Both the position numbers and the translations under genes were made by a program. Source: Bacteroidales bacterium (GTDB lineage: Bacteria; Bacteroidota; Bacteroidia; Bacteroidales; UBA932). From it: DNA of 64,000 nt. The stretch lies in assembly GCA_017469425.1 (NCBI GenBank), contig JAFUGJ010000036.1:62001-126000 (forward strand), given 5' to 3'. Every line of letters begins with the position of its first letter. Within the stretch, counting starts at the first letter, position 1. The notes beneath the pieces were generated by a model. That model did no database searches. It saw nothing but the letters and a program-made list of their open reading frames with translations, and had not been told where the DNA came from. Positions 1 through 7,666 of the stretch are shown here, piece after piece.

Positions 1-4
1 TTCA

Positions 5-607
5 TCATTTTATAAAATCACCTTTCGAATCAGTCCGGCGCCAGTTTTCCGTTTCAAAATCATATCGTTTCACAATTCTGGCCGGAGCACCGACGGCAAC
101 GCAATAATCCGGAATATCGGAAGTAACGACTGAATTCGCCCCGACAACGCTGTGAGCACCGACCGAAGCTCCTATAACGCAGACATTCTCTCCTATCCAG
201 CAACCTTCTCCGATTGAAACAGGTTTCTTCTGAATTACCCCCTGCGCTATGACAGGAACATTCGGATTGGAATAACAATGCTGATTGTCGGCAATATAGA
301 CTTTGTCGGCAATCAGAGCGTTTTTCGATATATGAATCTTCTCGGTCGCATAGATATGGGCGAAACGACCTATCCTTACTCCGTCCTCAATTACGATTGA
401 GCACTCTGCGGCCCCGGTGAGAGGGCGCGCTGCAAGCCAGCACCCAGAGTATATTCCTACATTCCGGCCGATAAAAATACTGCGACTTCCTTCTATCTTA
501 TCCGGTTTACTGATTCTGGAAGACCTCCCGAAAGCACCGAACCTGTACCGATTGACTAAAAGCCGGGCCAGACCGACAGGTTTATGGACAATGTCTGCGA
601 TTCTCAT
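5..607 (-). CDS. Hexapeptide-repeat acyltransferase (polysaccharide O-acetyltransferase type)
   Basis: A 200-residue protein with repeated [LIV]-G-x4 hexapeptide patterns from about residue 45 to 180 (for example IGRNVGIYSG, IGEGCWIGENVCVIG, VGANSVVTSDIPDYCVAVG), which fold as a left-handed beta helix. The closing 'VGAPARIVKRY' is typical of WbbJ/LacA/NodL-like sugar O-acetyltransferases that use acetyl-CoA. It is last of seven collinear genes of a surface polysaccharide operon and overlaps its upstream neighbour by 4 bp. Its TGA stop overlaps an ATG at 5-3 on the same strand, so the operon probably continues beyond the window. I infer acetylation of a glycan repeat unit; the acceptor sugar cannot be read from sequence. 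Confidence 0.85.
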   Translation of the reverse strand: MRIADIVHKPVGLARLLVNRYRFGAFGRSSRISKPDKIEGSRSIFIGRNVGIYSGCWLAARPLTGAAECSIVIEDGVRIGRFAHIYATEKIHISKNALIADKVYIADNQHCYSNPNVPVIAQGVIQKKPVSIGEGCWIGENVCVIGASVGAHSVVGANSVVTSDIPDYCVAVGAPARIVKRYDFETENWRRTDSKGDFIK

Positions 608-1263
608 TTAAGTAATTTCGAATTGGAAAACAACTTATATTCCGAAGCTATTTTATCTTCAGGCCAATCCCACCACTTCAGCTCAAGGAGCCGCTCGATT
701 TCCCCGGTTTCGAAGCGGTATCGGATTATTTTTGCAGGGTTTCCACCAACGATGGCATAGGGGGGAACATCTTTGGTTACGACAGAACCGGCTGCGATGA
801 CAGCTCCATTTCCGATGCGGATGCCGCCAAGGAGCAGAACATTGCTTCCAATCCAGACATCGTTTTCGATTACCAACTGATAATAATTCTCACCCTCAGG
901 GTACTTGAAAATTCCTTCAAACAGCGGCTTTCCCCGGTGAAAAGTATATCCCAACTGAGAAGTCGTATCGTAATAAAAGGCCGGATGAGTTGTAGCAAAA
1001 ACGGAGGTAGGATGATTTCCAAGACATACACTCACGCCATCGGCGATACTGCAGTAGCCGCCTATCTTTGTGAACCTGAAAACAGAACCTTCACCAACAT
1101 AAGAGCACCTGCCCATTGCCGAATTGGAAAATATCGTATTGTCAGACACTTTATTCCTGCCTTCAAACTCGGAACCAAGCACATAGGTATTCTTACCGAA
1201 AACAGCCTTCGACCGATTCTTGATTTTATATAGGAAATTCTTTGCTGCAATAACAGGTTTCAT
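604..1263 (-). CDS. CatB/Vat-type hexapeptide acetyltransferase
   Basis: A 219-residue hexapeptide acyltransferase of the xenobiotic (CatB/VatD) subclass. It shows the loop 'GNHPTSVFATTHPAF' near residues 82-96, a probable catalytic His within 'TTHP', the turns 'IENDVWIGSNVLLLGG' and 'IGNGAVIAAGSVVTKDVP', and the C-terminal 'LKWWDWPEDKI' signature. In glycan clusters such proteins acetylate sugars rather than antibiotics, and its place between a flippase and a second acetyltransferase supports that. It starts 11 bp after the flippase stop and ends in a 4-bp overlap with the next acyltransferase. The family is clear; the substrate is inferred from neighbours. Confidence 0.85.
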   Translation of the reverse strand: MKPVIAAKNFLYKIKNRSKAVFGKNTYVLGSEFEGRNKVSDNTIFSNSAMGRCSYVGEGSVFRFTKIGGYCSIADGVSVCLGNHPTSVFATTHPAFYYDTTSQLGYTFHRGKPLFEGIFKYPEGENYYQLVIENDVWIGSNVLLLGGIRIGNGAVIAAGSVVTKDVPPYAIVGGNPAKIIRYRFETGEIERLLELKWWDWPEDKIASEYKLFSNSKLLK

Positions 1264-1274
1264 ATTCTATGCTT

Positions 1275-2627
1275 TTATTTATTCCATATACCTGTAGCTT
1301 TTCCACTCAGCAATTTGCCGACTTGAATGTGAAAAATGAGTCCATACATCAAATTGATGAAAATCATGGAGGCCAGCACCCCGTATGCCCCAATATACCG
1401 GCTAAGGAACAGTGAAAGGGGTATGTGGAGCAACATGCCAACGACAACAATTACAGTCTCAAGCTGTATCTTTCCCATACCAACTATGAGCGTACCATTC
1501 AAATTCATCCAGCAATAAACAATGATATACAAGCCGACGACGCAGGTCATGGTGAAAGGGATTTCCGCCCTGCCATCCAGCCAAAAATGATAAAACGGGC
1601 CGGATAGGGCAATCATCATCAGACATGCCGCTGCAGAGAGGGCGAAGACTAAATGCATCCGTTTTCGCATTTGCCTCATCCACTCATAGTCGCGTTTGAC
1701 GAAAGCATCGGTATAAGCAGGCCACAGGGGGGCGGTGATTGCGGTATATACCATCATTGCAAGACTCAGATACCTGTAGGCGAGGTTGTATGATGTAACC
1801 TGCAAGGGTGATGACACATTCGAAATAAGCAGATTGGTCGACTGGTACAGCACCACAACCTGTACATTGATGATGAAAAACTTGTATCCAAGGGAAAACA
1901 AGCTTCCGAAATATTTCCTGTCTGCGCAGGAAAAACTTGGTGACACAGCACGGAATGGACCGGAAAACAGTATAAGCGTGGCAATAATGGTTACTATGAT
2001 GGGCATTGCCGATATGGCGAAACAAAGAACCGTCAGCGACGAAGGAACCGTTTTCGTAAGAATGCCTATGGCCAACAACGACAGGATTTGTCCAATTACA
2101 TTGAACGATGATGACAGCGCCACCTTCTGGAAAGCTGCGACGACGGAAACGAATACATTCACTATCATCTGCAGGCAGAAAAAGCCCACGAGAATGACCA
2201 TTGTCCGGGTAATATCGCCGCCAAACGCCGAATCCACATTTAACAGTGAAGGCCAGTTTATGAACGGAACGACTGCTTCCAGCACGAGACAGACCGGGAT
2301 AAATATCATTGCCATAAGCAAGTAGGCCGTGGAAACCAGCGCTTTTCCCTCGTTCCAGTCTTCCCTTGCAATAGCCTCTGCAAGCTTGTTCTTAAGCCCT
2401 TGCGTGAGTCCTATGTCAAGAAAACCGAGCATGGTGAGAATTGAGGACAAGGTCAGCCACACCCCATACAGTTCCTCCGACACATAACCGATGGTCATTG
2501 GAACAAGCAGGAATGAAGTAACTATGCTCACTATACGCAAGGCAACCGACATTACGGCATTTTTACCAACTGCCGCAGTGCGTCCGCCAGCGTCGAACAC
2601 GGAAACCAACCTGTCCTTCAAGCTCAT
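1275..2627 (-). CDS. Polysaccharide flippase (Wzx/MVF-MATE-like)
   Basis: A 450-residue polytopic inner-membrane protein with about 12-14 hydrophobic segments. The N-terminal 'GKNAVMSVALRIVSIVTSF' and 'GVWLTLSSILTMLGFLDIGL' match the lipopolysaccharide/O-antigen transporter branch of the MOP superfamily. The expected role is flipping undecaprenyl-diphosphate-linked repeat units across the inner membrane. It overlaps the upstream epimerase gene by 4 bp (ATGA) and belongs to the rml operon. No polymerase (Wzy) or glycosyltransferase is visible in the window, so those genes must lie beyond the left edge. Confidence 0.88.
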   Translation of the reverse strand: MSLKDRLVSVFDAGGRTAAVGKNAVMSVALRIVSIVTSFLLVPMTIGYVSEELYGVWLTLSSILTMLGFLDIGLTQGLKNKLAEAIAREDWNEGKALVSTAYLLMAMIFIPVCLVLEAVVPFINWPSLLNVDSAFGGDITRTMVILVGFFCLQMIVNVFVSVVAAFQKVALSSSFNVIGQILSLLAIGILTKTVPSSLTVLCFAISAMPIIVTIIATLILFSGPFRAVSPSFSCADRKYFGSLFSLGYKFFIINVQVVVLYQSTNLLISNVSSPLQVTSYNLAYRYLSLAMMVYTAITAPLWPAYTDAFVKRDYEWMRQMRKRMHLVFALSAAACLMMIALSGPFYHFWLDGRAEIPFTMTCVVGLYIIVYCWMNLNGTLIVGMGKIQLETVIVVVGMLLHIPLSLFLSRYIGAYGVLASMIFINLMYGLIFHIQVGKLLSGKATGIWNK

Positions 2628-3454
2628 TTGCCCAGAATCTGCTTTATTTTGGCATTATCGCCATACACTACCGGAGAATCGTAGGGTCGGTCCGGGAAAG
2701 CGCCATAATCAAGCCTTATGCTGAATCCATTGTCGCGGATGAATGCTTCTACCTTTTCGCCAAGCGAAACAGGCTCTCCGGAGCAGCAGTCAATGACCCC
2801 GGCAACCGTCTTCTGCAAAATCACAGCCGCAATCTGGGATGCCAACTCATCTATGTCGATGAAATCATACTTCGTTTTCCCGGATGTGAAAGGAAATGTG
2901 CTTTTCCCGGCCTTCTCCGCTTCAACTATCTTTGCAAAAATGGAATGGTTGCGTGTATCGTCGCCAAGGATATAGTAGCCGCGCAGCCACTGCAGGATGC
3001 AATTATTCCTGGCGCAAAAAACTGTCAAAGCCTGCCGGAGCGAGTATTTGGCAATGCCATAATACGACATTGGATTGCAAGGAGTATCTTCCGAAATCTT
3101 CCCTTCCCAGTATCCCACTTCGTGCATTGTACTCATCACGGCTAACTGCCCCAAGCCTTGGGAAATCAGAGCAGTAAGAAAAGCGTAGTGCGACGACAAA
3201 TCTCCTATCTGCGTGTCAGCAAAATGCTGAAAGCCATTACGCCACGCCAGATGCACACATGCATCGGGGCTGCCAAGAGTAACGAACAAATCGTCGGCAG
3301 GCTTTTCAAAAATATTGATAATCCTGCCCGTAGCGCGTTTGTCCATATCCTCAAGAACAATGTCGCACGCAACCACATCGCATCCTTTGTCCAAAAGGGC
3401 GGCAACGACATGCCGTCCGATATATCCGTTGGCACCGGTAACTAAAACTTTCAT
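2624..3454 (-). CDS. NAD-dependent epimerase/dehydratase (extended SDR)
   Basis: A 276-residue extended SDR. I chose the ATG at 3454, which gives MKVLVTGANGYIGRHVV with the Rossmann GxxGxxG at residues 7-13; a longer in-frame start would lie inside rmlD. The catalytic YxxxK is seen in 'SYYGIAKYSLRQ'. Related proteins interconvert or reduce nucleotide-activated sugars. The start overlaps the rmlD stop by 4 bp and the stop overlaps the flippase start by 4 bp, so it is translationally coupled within the dTDP-rhamnose operon. It may make a second deoxy sugar from a dTDP-4-keto intermediate (inference). Confidence 0.85.
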   Translation of the reverse strand: MKVLVTGANGYIGRHVVAALLDKGCDVVACDIVLEDMDKRATGRIINIFEKPADDLFVTLGSPDACVHLAWRNGFQHFADTQIGDLSSHYAFLTALISQGLGQLAVMSTMHEVGYWEGKISEDTPCNPMSYYGIAKYSLRQALTVFCARNNCILQWLRGYYILGDDTRNHSIFAKIVEAEKAGKSTFPFTSGKTKYDFIDIDELASQIAAVILQKTVAGVIDCCSGEPVSLGEKVEAFIRDNGFSIRLDYGAFPDRPYDSPVVYGDNAKIKQILGK

Positions 3455-4332
3455 ATCTGCTGCTTGAAATTGCTTAAACACTCCTTCAGCGAATCCACCC
3501 AATAGGGGATGCTTATGCCGAAGGTTTCCTTAATTTTGCTTTTGTCAAGGACCGAATATGCGGGGCGCTTCACCTTGGCGGGGAATTCGTCGCTGTGGCA
3601 GGGAAGGATTTCGCAGCCGGTCCTTCCGGACAATGCCGCAATCATTTTTGCGAAGTCGAACCAGCTGCACACCCCTTCGTCCGTATAGTTGTATATTCCG
3701 CAGTGCTGATAATCTTCCCTGCCGGCACCCCAGTCGGCAATCACGGTGGCAACGGCCCCGGCAAGGTCGCGGGCGAAGGTGGGAGTACCCACCTGGTCGA
3801 ACACCACATTGATGCGCGGCTTTTCCTCTGTAAGACGGAGTATCGTCTTCACGAAATTGTGCCCGAAACTGCTGTACAACCACGCAGAGCGGAGAATCAC
3901 ATATTTGCAGCCGCTTGCGGCGATGGCCTGCTCGCCTTTCAGCTTGGACCAACCGTAAACGCCCGTAGGCGTGCAGGGCCGGGATTCTCTGCAAGGAGTG
4001 TTGTACGGCTCGCCACCGAAAACATAGTCGGTGGATATGTGAATGAGCAGCGCCCCCGCTTCACGCGCAGCCCCGGCAAGAATCCCGGGAGCCTTTGCAT
4101 TAAGCAGTTCAGCAAGTTCGCCGTTGTCTTCCGCGGCATCCACATTGGTATATGCGGCACAGTTGACAACCACATCGGCCTTTCCGTCCACAACTGCCTC
4201 ACGCACTGCGGCAGGGTCTGTTATGTCCAGCTCCCTAACATCGGTAAAAACATATTCATCGGGCAGGGAAGGAGCCATGCGGCGGATTTCACTTCCGAGC
4301 TGCCCGTCTGCGCCTGTTACAAGAATCTTCAT
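3451..4332 (-). CDS. rmlD: dTDP-4-dehydrorhamnose reductase
   Basis: A 293-residue reductive SDR. It carries 'GADGQLGSEIRRM' (NADPH-binding GxxGxxG, residues 7-13), the Asn-Ala-Ala-Tyr segment 'VVNCAAYTNVDAAE', the 'STDYVFGG' motif and the catalytic YxxxK in 'YGWSKLKGEQ'. RmlD reduces dTDP-4-keto-L-rhamnose to dTDP-L-rhamnose in the cytoplasm. It is coupled to rmlC upstream and to the epimerase downstream, each through a 4-bp overlap. Length and motifs are normal for the family. Confidence 0.96.
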   Translation of the reverse strand: MKILVTGADGQLGSEIRRMAPSLPDEYVFTDVRELDITDPAAVREAVVDGKADVVVNCAAYTNVDAAEDNGELAELLNAKAPGILAGAAREAGALLIHISTDYVFGGEPYNTPCRESRPCTPTGVYGWSKLKGEQAIAASGCKYVILRSAWLYSSFGHNFVKTILRLTEEKPRINVVFDQVGTPTFARDLAGAVATVIADWGAGREDYQHCGIYNYTDEGVCSWFDFAKMIAALSGRTGCEILPCHSDEFPAKVKRPAYSVLDKSKIKETFGISIPYWVDSLKECLSNFKQQI

Positions 4333-4901
4333 AGGTAAAGATTTTCATTATAATCAAAAAGACCTTCCGCATCGGCGAGCAAGGGATGATGCCTGTCCTT
4401 TTCGGAGAGAATCACCTTGTCTGCCGGGATGCGCCAGTCGATTCCGAGCGCGGGGTCGTTCCACGCAACGGCGCCTTCGCTCGCGGGAGCATACAGGCGG
4501 TCGCATTTATACTGGAACACCGCATATTCGCTCAGCACGGCGAACCCATGGGCAAAGCCCCTCGGCACAAAAAACTGAAGATGGTTTTCGCCGCTCAGTT
4601 CCACCGCGACATGCTTTCCGAAAGTGGGGGAACCCCTGCGGATATCCACGGCCACATCCAGCACCCTGCCGCTCACTACGCGCACGAGCTTGCTCTGGCA
4701 GAATTCGCCCTTCTGGAAATGAAGCCCGCGCACCACGCCATAACTGCTTCTGCTTTCGTTGTCCTGCACGAAGCGGAGGGGCATCAGCTGCGAGTCCAGG
4801 TCGCGCTGGTTCCAGCTTTCAAAGAAATATCCCCTGTCATCACCTATAACCCGGGGTTCAATTATCACCGGACCGGGTATGTCTGTTTCGATTATCCTCA
4901 T
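4329..4901 (-). CDS. rmlC: dTDP-4-dehydrorhamnose 3,5-epimerase
   Basis: A 190-residue cupin-fold epimerase. It shows 'GVVRGLHFQ' (catalytic His), 'DVAVDIRRGSPTFGKH', and 'VPRGFAHGFAVLSE' with the second His region and Tyr. It converts dTDP-4-keto-6-deoxy-D-glucose to dTDP-4-keto-L-rhamnose. It lies 6 bp downstream of rmlA and overlaps rmlD by 4 bp. RmlB, the 4,6-dehydratase needed between RmlA and RmlC, is absent from the window and must be encoded elsewhere. Confidence 0.96.
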   Translation of the reverse strand: MRIIETDIPGPVIIEPRVIGDDRGYFFESWNQRDLDSQLMPLRFVQDNESRSSYGVVRGLHFQKGEFCQSKLVRVVSGRVLDVAVDIRRGSPTFGKHVAVELSGENHLQFFVPRGFAHGFAVLSEYAVFQYKCDRLYAPASEGAVAWNDPALGIDWRIPADKVILSEKDRHHPLLADAEGLFDYNENLYL

Positions 4902-4907
4902 TTCAAC

Positions 4908-5813
4908 TTATTCGATTTCGCGCAAAGCATTCTTCTCCGCTTCATCGGCGAGGCGGAGCAGGAACTGTCCGTACTGGTTCTTTGCCATGGGTGCGGCAAT
5001 CTCCCTGGCCCGGGCGGGAGTAATCCAACCCTTTTCGAGGGCTATCCCCTCAAGACAGGCGACCTTCAGGCCCTGGCGCTTCTCTATGGTCTCGATATAT
5101 GCCGTAGCCTCGGCAAGGCTGTCGTGGGTGCCGGTATCCAGCCATGCGAATCCGCGTCCGAGGGTCTGGACCCTGAGAGCTCCGGAATTCAGGAATTCCT
5201 GGTTCACGGTGGTAATCTCCAGTTCTCCCCTTGCGGAAGGACGGATATGCTTCGCAACATCCACAACGCGGTTAGGATAGAAATACAAGCCCACTACCGC
5301 ATAGTTGCTCTTTGGATGCTCAGGCTTTTCCTCGATGCTGAGGCAGTTGCCTTCCTTGTCAAACTCGGCAACGCCGTAACGCTCCGGGTCGCTCACCCAG
5401 TATCCGAAAACCGTAGCCTTGGCTTCCCGTTCGGCAGAGTTCACGGCATCCCTGAGCATGGAAGTGAAACCTGAGCCATGAAAGATGTTGTCGCCAAGCA
5501 CGAGGCAGACGCTGTCGTTTCCTATGAATTTCTCCCCGATGATGAAAGCCTGCGCAAGACCGTCGGGGCTGGGCTGTTCGGCATATTCGAAGCGCACTCC
5601 GAAGCTGGAGCCGTCGCCGAGCAGACGCCGGAACCCCGGCAGGTCCTGGGGCGTACTGATTATGAGGATGTCGCGTATGCCTGCAAGCATGAGCACGCTC
5701 ACAGGGTAGTAAACCATTGGCTTGTCGTAAATTGGGAGCAGCTGCTTGCTGACGCCTTTGGTAATGGGATAGAGCCTGGTGCCGGAACCTCCGGCGAGGA
5801 CTATGCCTTTCAT
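4908..5813 (-). CDS. rmlA: Glucose-1-phosphate thymidylyltransferase
   Basis: A 301-residue nucleotidyltransferase that makes dTDP-glucose from dTTP and glucose-1-phosphate. It begins [16 protein letters not shown], the family-defining N-terminus, followed by '[15 protein letters not shown]', '[10 protein letters not shown]' and '[18 protein letters not shown]'. The frame stays open for 27 codons upstream to an ATG at 5894, but that extension is unlike any RmlA, so the start at 5813 is preferred. It is the first gene of the polysaccharide operon. A -7 box at 5955-5962 predicts an untranslated leader of roughly 135 nt. Confidence 0.96.
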   Translation of the reverse strand: MKGIVLAGGSGTRLYPITKGVSKQLLPIYDKPMVYYPVSVLMLAGIRDILIISTPQDLPGFRRLLGDGSSFGVRFEYAEQPSPDGLAQAFIIGEKFIGNDSVCLVLGDNIFHGSGFTSMLRDAVNSAEREAKATVFGYWVSDPERYGVAEFDKEGNCLSIEEKPEHPKSNYAVVGLYFYPNRVVDVAKHIRPSARGELEITTVNQEFLNSGALRVQTLGRGFAWLDTGTHDSLAEATAYIETIEKRQGLKVACLEGIALEKGWITPARAREIAAPMAKNQYGQFLLRLADEAEKNALREIE

Positions 5814-5942
5814 ATTGAGTCGATTTGAATTTACACTTCTTGTACCTCCCGGCTCTCGCGCGCACACGCAGAAACCCGGGAATCGAAAATTCATCCAGAT
5901 ATATTTCTGTTTCGGGCTTATTCCTATCCAAGAACAGTTTCC

Positions 5943-5955
5943 GTGAATTATTCAC
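5943..5955. promoter_or_regulatory. Palindrome at the predicted rml transcription start
   Basis: GTGAATTATTCAC is a perfect 6+1+6 inverted repeat. It touches the last base of the rml -7 box and covers the predicted transcription start. It could be an operator or the first hairpin of the leader RNA; neither can be decided from sequence. Confidence 0.3.
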
Positions 5956-5962
5956 AAATATA
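5955..5962 (-). promoter_or_regulatory. -7 box of the rml polysaccharide operon
   Basis: TATATTTG on the minus strand fits the Bacteroidetes -7 consensus TAnnTTTG. It is the nearest such box to rmlA, 141 nt from its start codon, and lies divergent to the box at 5976-5983. Confidence 0.6.
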
Positions 5963-5975
5963 CAAAATTAATCCT

Positions 5976-5983
5976 TACTTTTG
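5976..5983 (+). promoter_or_regulatory. -7 box of the small secreted protein gene
   Basis: TACTTTTG lies only 6 nt before the ATG at 5990, so the mRNA should be leaderless or nearly so. It is separated by 13 bp from the divergent rml box. Confidence 0.65.
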
Positions 5984-5989
5984 CATACC

Positions 5990-6448
5990 ATGAAGAAGTT
6001 TATAGTCATCCTGTTCTCCGTAATTATCGCCGCGCTTCCCGCCTCGGCGCAGTATTTCACAGGTTTCAGCGTCAAATCCTACAAAATATCGTCCGCCTGG
6101 CCTACAAGCTTCCGGTCGCTGAAGGGAACCGTTGCCGCAACCATAGGAAACACCGGTGACACCCGCACGATGAGCGCAATCAGCGCAACCATCTACCGTA
6201 ACGGAAAACCCTTCGCGGACGGCGTATGCGAAGATGTCACCTTCCGCACCGGAACTGCAAGTTACAAACTCAACGGCACGGTCGTGCTCAGCAACGGAGT
6301 TTCCACCTGGGATGCGATAGGGGCGGCGCTGTCCTTCAACGCATCTGAATATACCGTGGATTTTACGGTGACGATAACCCATGCCGACGGGCATGTCGAC
6401 CATGTCGTAAGGAAGGGCATACCCGTGACGAACTATCTCCGGAGATGA
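5990..6448 (+). CDS. Small secreted protein of unknown function
   Basis: A 152-residue protein with a clear Sec signal peptide (MKKFIVILFSVIIAALPASA, cleavage probably after ASA or AQ). The mature part is Thr/Ser-rich and beta-strand-like ('GTVAATIGNTGDTRTMSAI', 'YTVDFTVTITHADGHVD'), suggesting a small extracytoplasmic beta-sandwich. I do not recognise a family. The ATG at 5990 is chosen over an in-frame TTG three codons earlier because that TTG is part of the -7 box. It sits convergent to the UpxY-like gene (7 bp between stops) and divergent from the rml operon. Confidence 0.7.
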   Translation: MKKFIVILFSVIIAALPASAQYFTGFSVKSYKISSAWPTSFRSLKGTVAATIGNTGDTRTMSAISATIYRNGKPFADGVCEDVTFRTGTASYKLNGTVVLSNGVSTWDAIGAALSFNASEYTVDFTVTITHADGHVDHVVRKGIPVTNYLRR

Positions 6449-6455
6449 CGGCCTC

Positions 6456-7028
6456 TCAGGAATCTTTCTCCACTTTTTCCAGGTAGCTTACCGGGATGTG
6501 CGAGATGGCGATGACCGCCACCCCCTCGACCGCGACGAGCAGTTTGCGGTCTTTTTTTATGCGCTTGACATAGCCCTCGGCACCTTTGTACAGTCCATCT
6601 ATGACCCGGACCCTCTCCCCTTCCGAAAACTCGGGCATGGTATCGGCATAATACTCCACATCACGCCCGTTGTTGGTGGATGTCACGAACTTGAAAAGGT
6701 CCATTTCGACATCGCGTATGGGCGCGGGAGCGTTGCCGGGTTTTTCGCTATAGATGAAGATTTCGTTGAAGTGCCTGTCCTTGAAAGTCCTCAGCCAGTC
6801 GAAAGTGCACCGTATGAAAATCAGTTGGGGGATTATCTGGACCTGTTCCGGCCTGCGGTTTCCGCATTCGCCCTTCTCGAGAATGCGCATGGCCATGTAA
6901 GTTTCGTTTCCGGCTTCTTCGGCATCTTCCTTGATTCGGAACACCCTCCCCTTGAAGACCCTTACCGCAAACCAGTGAAGGCCGGGATCTTTCTGCTTGA
7001 TAGTATTGGATTCGGAATCGAAAAACAT
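6456..7028 (-). CDS. UpxY-like NusG-family transcription antiterminator
   Basis: A 190-residue NusG paralogue. The NGN-type domain occupies about residues 15-125 ('GLHWFAVRVFKGRVFRI', 'IIPQLIFIRCTFDWL'). A KOW segment follows at about 135-160 ('FSEGERVRVIDGLYKGAEGY'). In Bacteroides, UpxY proteins keep RNA polymerase from terminating in the leader of capsule operons. This gene lies upstream of and collinear with the rml operon, but a divergently encoded small gene sits between them, which is not the usual first-gene arrangement. The start at 7028 leaves 7 nt after a -7 box. The housekeeping NusG would lie with ribosomal protein genes, so this is a specialised copy. Confidence 0.82.
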   Translation of the reverse strand: MFFDSESNTIKQKDPGLHWFAVRVFKGRVFRIKEDAEEAGNETYMAMRILEKGECGNRRPEQVQIIPQLIFIRCTFDWLRTFKDRHFNEIFIYSEKPGNAPAPIRDVEMDLFKFVTSTNNGRDVEYYADTMPEFSEGERVRVIDGLYKGAEGYVKRIKKDRKLLVAVEGVAVIAISHIPVSYLEKVEKDS

Positions 7029-7035
7029 GGCGTCG

Positions 7036-7043
7036 CAAATATA
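7036..7043 (-). promoter_or_regulatory. -7 box of the UpxY-like gene
   Basis: TATATTTG on the minus strand, 7 nt from the ATG at 7028. It is divergent to the sod box with 12 bp between them. Confidence 0.65.
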
Positions 7044-7055
7044 GACAATTTTCCG

Positions 7056-7063
7056 TATATTTG
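7056..7063 (+). promoter_or_regulatory. -7 box of the superoxide dismutase gene
   Basis: TATATTTG, 21 nt before the ATG at 7085, gives a leader of about 15-18 nt. Confidence 0.65.
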
Positions 7064-7084
7064 GAGATTCAAAACCCACACAAG

Positions 7085-7663
7085 ATGTTTGAACTTATCA
7101 CTCTCCCCTATGCGCCTGATGCGCTCCAGCCTGCCATCAGCGCCGAAACCCTTGCTTTCCATCACGGCAAGCACCTCCAGACATATGTAAACAACCTGAA
7201 TGCGGCAGTTGCCGGCACTCCCTTCGAGGGAAAGAGCCTCGAGGAGATTGTGCGCAGCGCCGAAGGCGGCATCTTCAACAACGCCGGACAGATTCTCAAC
7301 CACAACCTCTATTTCACCCAGTTCCGCGCACCGCGTGAGAACAACCTGCCTGTCGGCAAGATTGCAGAACTCATTGACGCGCAGTTTGGCAGCTTCGATG
7401 CCTTCAAGAGCGAATTCGCGGCCAAAGGCGCAGGTCTTTTCGGCTCCGGATGGGTATGGCTCAGCGCCGATGCACAGGGCAAGCTCGTGATTACCCAGGA
7501 AGGGAATGCAGGAAATCCCGTTGCAAAGGGCCTGAAACCGCTTCTCACCTTCGATGTATGGGAGCACGCATATTATATCGATTACCGCAATGCCCGTCCG
7601 GCCCACATCGCGGCACTGTGGCAGATTGTCGATTGGGATGTCGTCAATGAAAGACTCGCATAA
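7085..7663 (+). CDS. sodB: Iron/manganese superoxide dismutase
   Basis: A 192-residue cytoplasmic Fe/Mn-SOD that dismutates superoxide to oxygen and hydrogen peroxide. It shows 'FHHGKHLQTYVNNLN' (first metal His, second-sphere His and Tyr), 'GSGWVWL' and the metal signature 'DVWEHAYYIDY' (Asp and His ligands). The start MFELITLP is the family norm; an earlier TTG in frame lies inside the promoter box. It is followed 3 bp later by a GH127-type glycosidase gene, so the two are probably co-transcribed, an odd functional pairing. Whether the metal is Fe or Mn cannot be told confidently. Confidence 0.96.
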   Translation: MFELITLPYAPDALQPAISAETLAFHHGKHLQTYVNNLNAAVAGTPFEGKSLEEIVRSAEGGIFNNAGQILNHNLYFTQFRAPRENNLPVGKIAELIDAQFGSFDAFKSEFAAKGAGLFGSGWVWLSADAQGKLVITQEGNAGNPVAKGLKPLLTFDVWEHAYYIDYRNARPAHIAALWQIVDWDVVNERLA

Positions 7664-7666
7664 CCG

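Noticed and set aside
5814..5894. N-terminal extension of rmlA by 27 codons
   Set aside because: The extension has no family similarity and [13 protein letters not shown] is the universal RmlA start; the region is better read as leader RNA.
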